From: Bacillota bacterium
GTDB taxonomy: Bacteria > Bacillota > Clostridia > Christensenellales > Borkfalkiaceae
Direction of reading: 5' to 3'
NCBI GenBank assembly: GCA_021768985.1
Contig: JAETTR010000048.1
Location: forward strand, 1 to 7,661
Length of the DNA stretch: 7,661 nucleotides
Below the pieces are notes generated by a model, which ran no database searches, had not been told where the DNA came from, and saw only the letters and a list, made by a program, of their open reading frames with translations. The position numbers were made by a program, and so were the translations under genes. Positions 6,115 through 7,661 of the stretch are shown in pieces (within the stretch, counting starts at the first letter, position 1; every line of letters starts with the position of its first letter).

Positions 6115-6696
6115 TCACGAAATTCCCAAGCGTGTCAACGCATTCGCAAGCGCGGTTTCCAAATCGGAAACAGACCCGTCGTTTTCGATTACGACGCAAC
6201 TTTTTCCCGCGAGTTCGTTATCGTAATCAAACTGATTCTCCATGCGGGAAAGAACCTCTTCCCGCGTCAGTCCGCTCCGCTCGATTACGCCGTTAATCCG
6301 CGTTTTCCGCGCACGCATAACAACGAGTATTCCATTGAATAACGATTCGTAATTGCTTTCGAATAACAGCGGAACTTCGCAAAAGCAAACGGGAAATTGT
6401 TTTGCAAGCGCAAAAAGCCGCCCCATGATTCGCCCGTGCGTGTAGGCGTTGAGCGACGCGAGCGCATTCCGATCGGAGAACACGCGGTCAGAGAGCTTCT
6501 CTTTTATGATTTCTCCGTTTTCCGCGCAATCGGGAAACAAGGCGGCAAGTTCTCTGCGGTATTCGGGTTCCTGCCAGAACCCCCGCGAAATCTCATCACA
6601 GGACAAAACGGGAAAACCGCGCGCCTTCAACAACTCGCACACGGTGCTTTTTCCGCTCCCGATCCCGCCCGTTACGGCGAACTTCTTATTTTGCAT
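6115..6696 (-). CDS. coaE: Dephospho-CoA kinase
   Basis: Catalyses the last step of coenzyme A synthesis, ATP-dependent phosphorylation of the 3'-hydroxyl of dephospho-CoA, in the cytoplasm. The protein has 193 residues, normal for the family (about 190-210). It opens with the P-loop GGIGSGKST (10-18), followed by D34 in LSCDEISRGF at the expected position of the catalytic aspartate, PLLFE (109-113) of the substrate-binding region, and the lid-like R(139-140 region)SGLTREEVLSRMENQ (to 155) with VVIENDGS (168-175). AGGAG (minus strand, 6709-6705) stands 8 bases before the ATG at 6696 and 5 before a tandem ATG at 6699. I prefer 6696 for spacing; the difference is one residue. The start lies inside the end of polA (11-base overlap), so translation is probably coupled to polA. 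CoA is also needed, as acetyl-CoA, by MetA in this window, but that link is only metabolic. Confidence 0.95.
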   Translation of the reverse strand: MQNKKFAVTGGIGSGKSTVCELLKARGFPVLSCDEISRGFWQEPEYRRELAALFPDCAENGEIIKEKLSDRVFSDRNALASLNAYTHGRIMGRLFALAKQFPVCFCEVPLLFESNYESLFNGILVVMRARKTRINGVIERSGLTREEVLSRMENQFDYDNELAGKSCVVIENDGSVSDLETALANALTRLGIS

Positions 6697-7661
6697 CATA
6701 CCAACTCCTGCCCGAAGAAACCTCCGCAATCAACGGAACATTCAGTTCGATCGCCGCTTCCATTTCTTCTTTCAGCATTTTTTCCGTGCATTCACGCTCT
6801 TCCTCGGGCGTATCGAGTACCAGCTCGTCATGCACTTGCAATACCATCTTCGCGCGGAATCCGTCCGTTTTTAACCGCTTCGCAACGCGCAGCATGGCGA
6901 TTTTGATGATATCCGCCGCGCTCCCCTGCAACGGCATATTCATAGCGGCGCGTTCGCCGAACGAACGCAAATTAAAGTTCGAGGACCTCAATTCCGGAAT
7001 ATACCGCTTTCTTCCCAATATGGTCGTCACGTATCCTTCCTCTCTGGCGCGCCGCACGTTTTCGTCCATAAACTCTTTCACTTCGGGGTGAGACGCAAAA
7101 TATCGGTCGAGATAGTTCTGCGCTTCGGTGACGGAACAGCCGATGTCTTTGGCGAGCCCGAAGCGGCTCATTCCGTAAATAATTCCGAAGTTAATCGTTT
7201 TCGCGCGCCGCCGCAATGCGGAAGTTACTTCGCTTTGCGGCACGCCGAACACACGGGAAGCCGTTGCCGAATGCACGTCCTCCCCGTTGCGGTATGCCTC
7301 GATGAGTGCTTTGCAACCGGAAAAATGCGCCAAAAGCCGCAGTTCGATCTGGGAATAATCGGCGTCTACCAAAGTATACCCCTCCCGCGCCACAAAAAAT
7401 TCCCGGATCTTGCTTCCCTCTTCGGTCCGTACCGGGATATTCTGCACGTTTGGCTCAGTGGAACTGATCCGCCCTGTCCGTGTTTCCGCCTGATTAAAAG
7501 TGGAATGGACACGCTGATCCTCACCTACCACCTTTAAAAGCCCTACGATATAGGTGGAATGGAGCTTGGTCAGCTTCCGGTATTCCAGCAGGCATTCAAT
7601 GATCGGATGCTTGCCGCGCAGGCTCTCTAACACATCAGCATTGGTAGAATAGCCAGTTTTG
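6686..7661 (-). CDS. polA: DNA polymerase I, C-terminal polymerase domain (5' end beyond the window)
   Basis: Family A DNA polymerase, which fills gaps in repair and replaces Okazaki primers. Only the last 324 residues are visible; the frame is open to the window edge and begins with KTGYSTNADVLESL, a mid-gene thumb/palm sequence, so the gene continues to the right. All polymerase motifs are present: TGRISSTEPNVQNIPVR (62-78), motif A VDADYSQIELR with catalytic D101, motif B/O-helix RRRAKTINFGIIYG (150-163) with K154 and F158, and motif C QVHDEL (275-280) with D278. F158 is the residue that in many enzymes discriminates against dideoxynucleotides. The C-terminus SGRSWYDAK is typical. Whether 5' nuclease or proofreading domains are present cannot be seen. 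It overlaps coaE. Codon use in the first 75 visible residues differs from the rest. Confidence 0.97.
   Translation of the reverse strand, partial: KTGYSTNADVLESLRGKHPIIECLLEYRKLTKLHSTYIVGLLKVVGEDQRVHSTFNQAETRTGRISSTEPNVQNIPVRTEEGSKIREFFVAREGYTLVDADYSQIELRLLAHFSGCKALIEAYRNGEDVHSATASRVFGVPQSEVTSALRRRAKTINFGIIYGMSRFGLAKDIGCSVTEAQNYLDRYFASHPEVKEFMDENVRRAREEGYVTTILGRKRYIPELRSSNFNLRSFGERAAMNMPLQGSAADIIKIAMLRVAKRLKTDGFRAKMVLQVHDELVLDTPEEERECTEKMLKEEMEAAIELNVPLIAEVSSGRSWYDAK

Noticed and set aside
6101..6122. Terminator hairpin after coaE
   Set aside because: TTTCGT pairs with ACGAAA across the coaE stop, but the stem is only 6 AT-rich bp with a 10-base loop and no T-run follows on the minus strand.
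5767..6342. Plus-strand open frame across the SPFH-coaE intergenic region (about 191 codons)
   Set aside because: It covers the 3' end of coaE, the promoter gap and the start of the SPFH gene antisense to both; no domain or ribosome binding site supports it.
7500..7563. Direct repeat GTGGAATGGA at 7500-7509 and 7554-7563
   Set aside because: Both copies are in frame in polA and encode HST in conserved parts of the polymerase; shared codons explain the identity.

Overview
The window is a compact stretch of a bacterial chromosome with roughly half G+C. It carries six genes, all recognisable as housekeeping or core-metabolism families. The likely source is a low- to mid-GC Gram-positive of the Bacillota (Clostridia-like). 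The reasons are the rnr-smpB pair, strong purine-rich ribosome binding sites (AGGAG, GAGGT, AAAGGA), a TTG start on rnr, a MetA with the acetyl-CoA-type residue, and coaE directly behind polA. The exact lineage cannot be read from the sequence.

Plus strand, 1-4918. After the tail of an unseen upstream transcription unit and its intrinsic terminator (24-56), four genes run in one direction with gaps of 15, 26 and 6 bases: rnr (RNase R), smpB (trans-translation partner of tmRNA), metY (O-acetylhomoserine sulfhydrylase) and metA (homoserine O-acetyltransferase). The first two deal with stalled ribosomes and faulty mRNAs. The last two are consecutive steps making homocysteine from homoserine, acetyl-CoA and sulfide. 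A strong hairpin terminator at 4885-4918 ends the unit. A 14-bp hairpin just upstream of the rnr ribosome binding site and a possible promoter overlapping the upstream terminator are the main regulatory suggestions. No met riboswitch fits in the 26 bases before metY.

Minus strand, 7661-4932. The 3' part of polA (DNA polymerase I, polymerase domain) enters from the right edge and overlaps the start of coaE (dephospho-CoA kinase), so the two are translationally coupled. After a 109-base gap holding a plausible promoter and an inverted repeat comes a membrane-anchored SPFH/prohibitin-family protein. It is convergent with metA and shares the bidirectional terminator.

There are no mobile elements, CRISPR arrays, tRNA or rRNA genes, toxin or defence modules, and no gene-free stretch over 300 bases. 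I see no new biological system. The points worth a second look are the pairing of ribosome rescue with methionine synthesis in one apparent operon, the rnr leader hairpin, an RNase R without the usual basic tail, an SPFH protein with an unusual C-terminal insertion and predicted outward-facing topology, and a compositional shift inside polA near the window edge.
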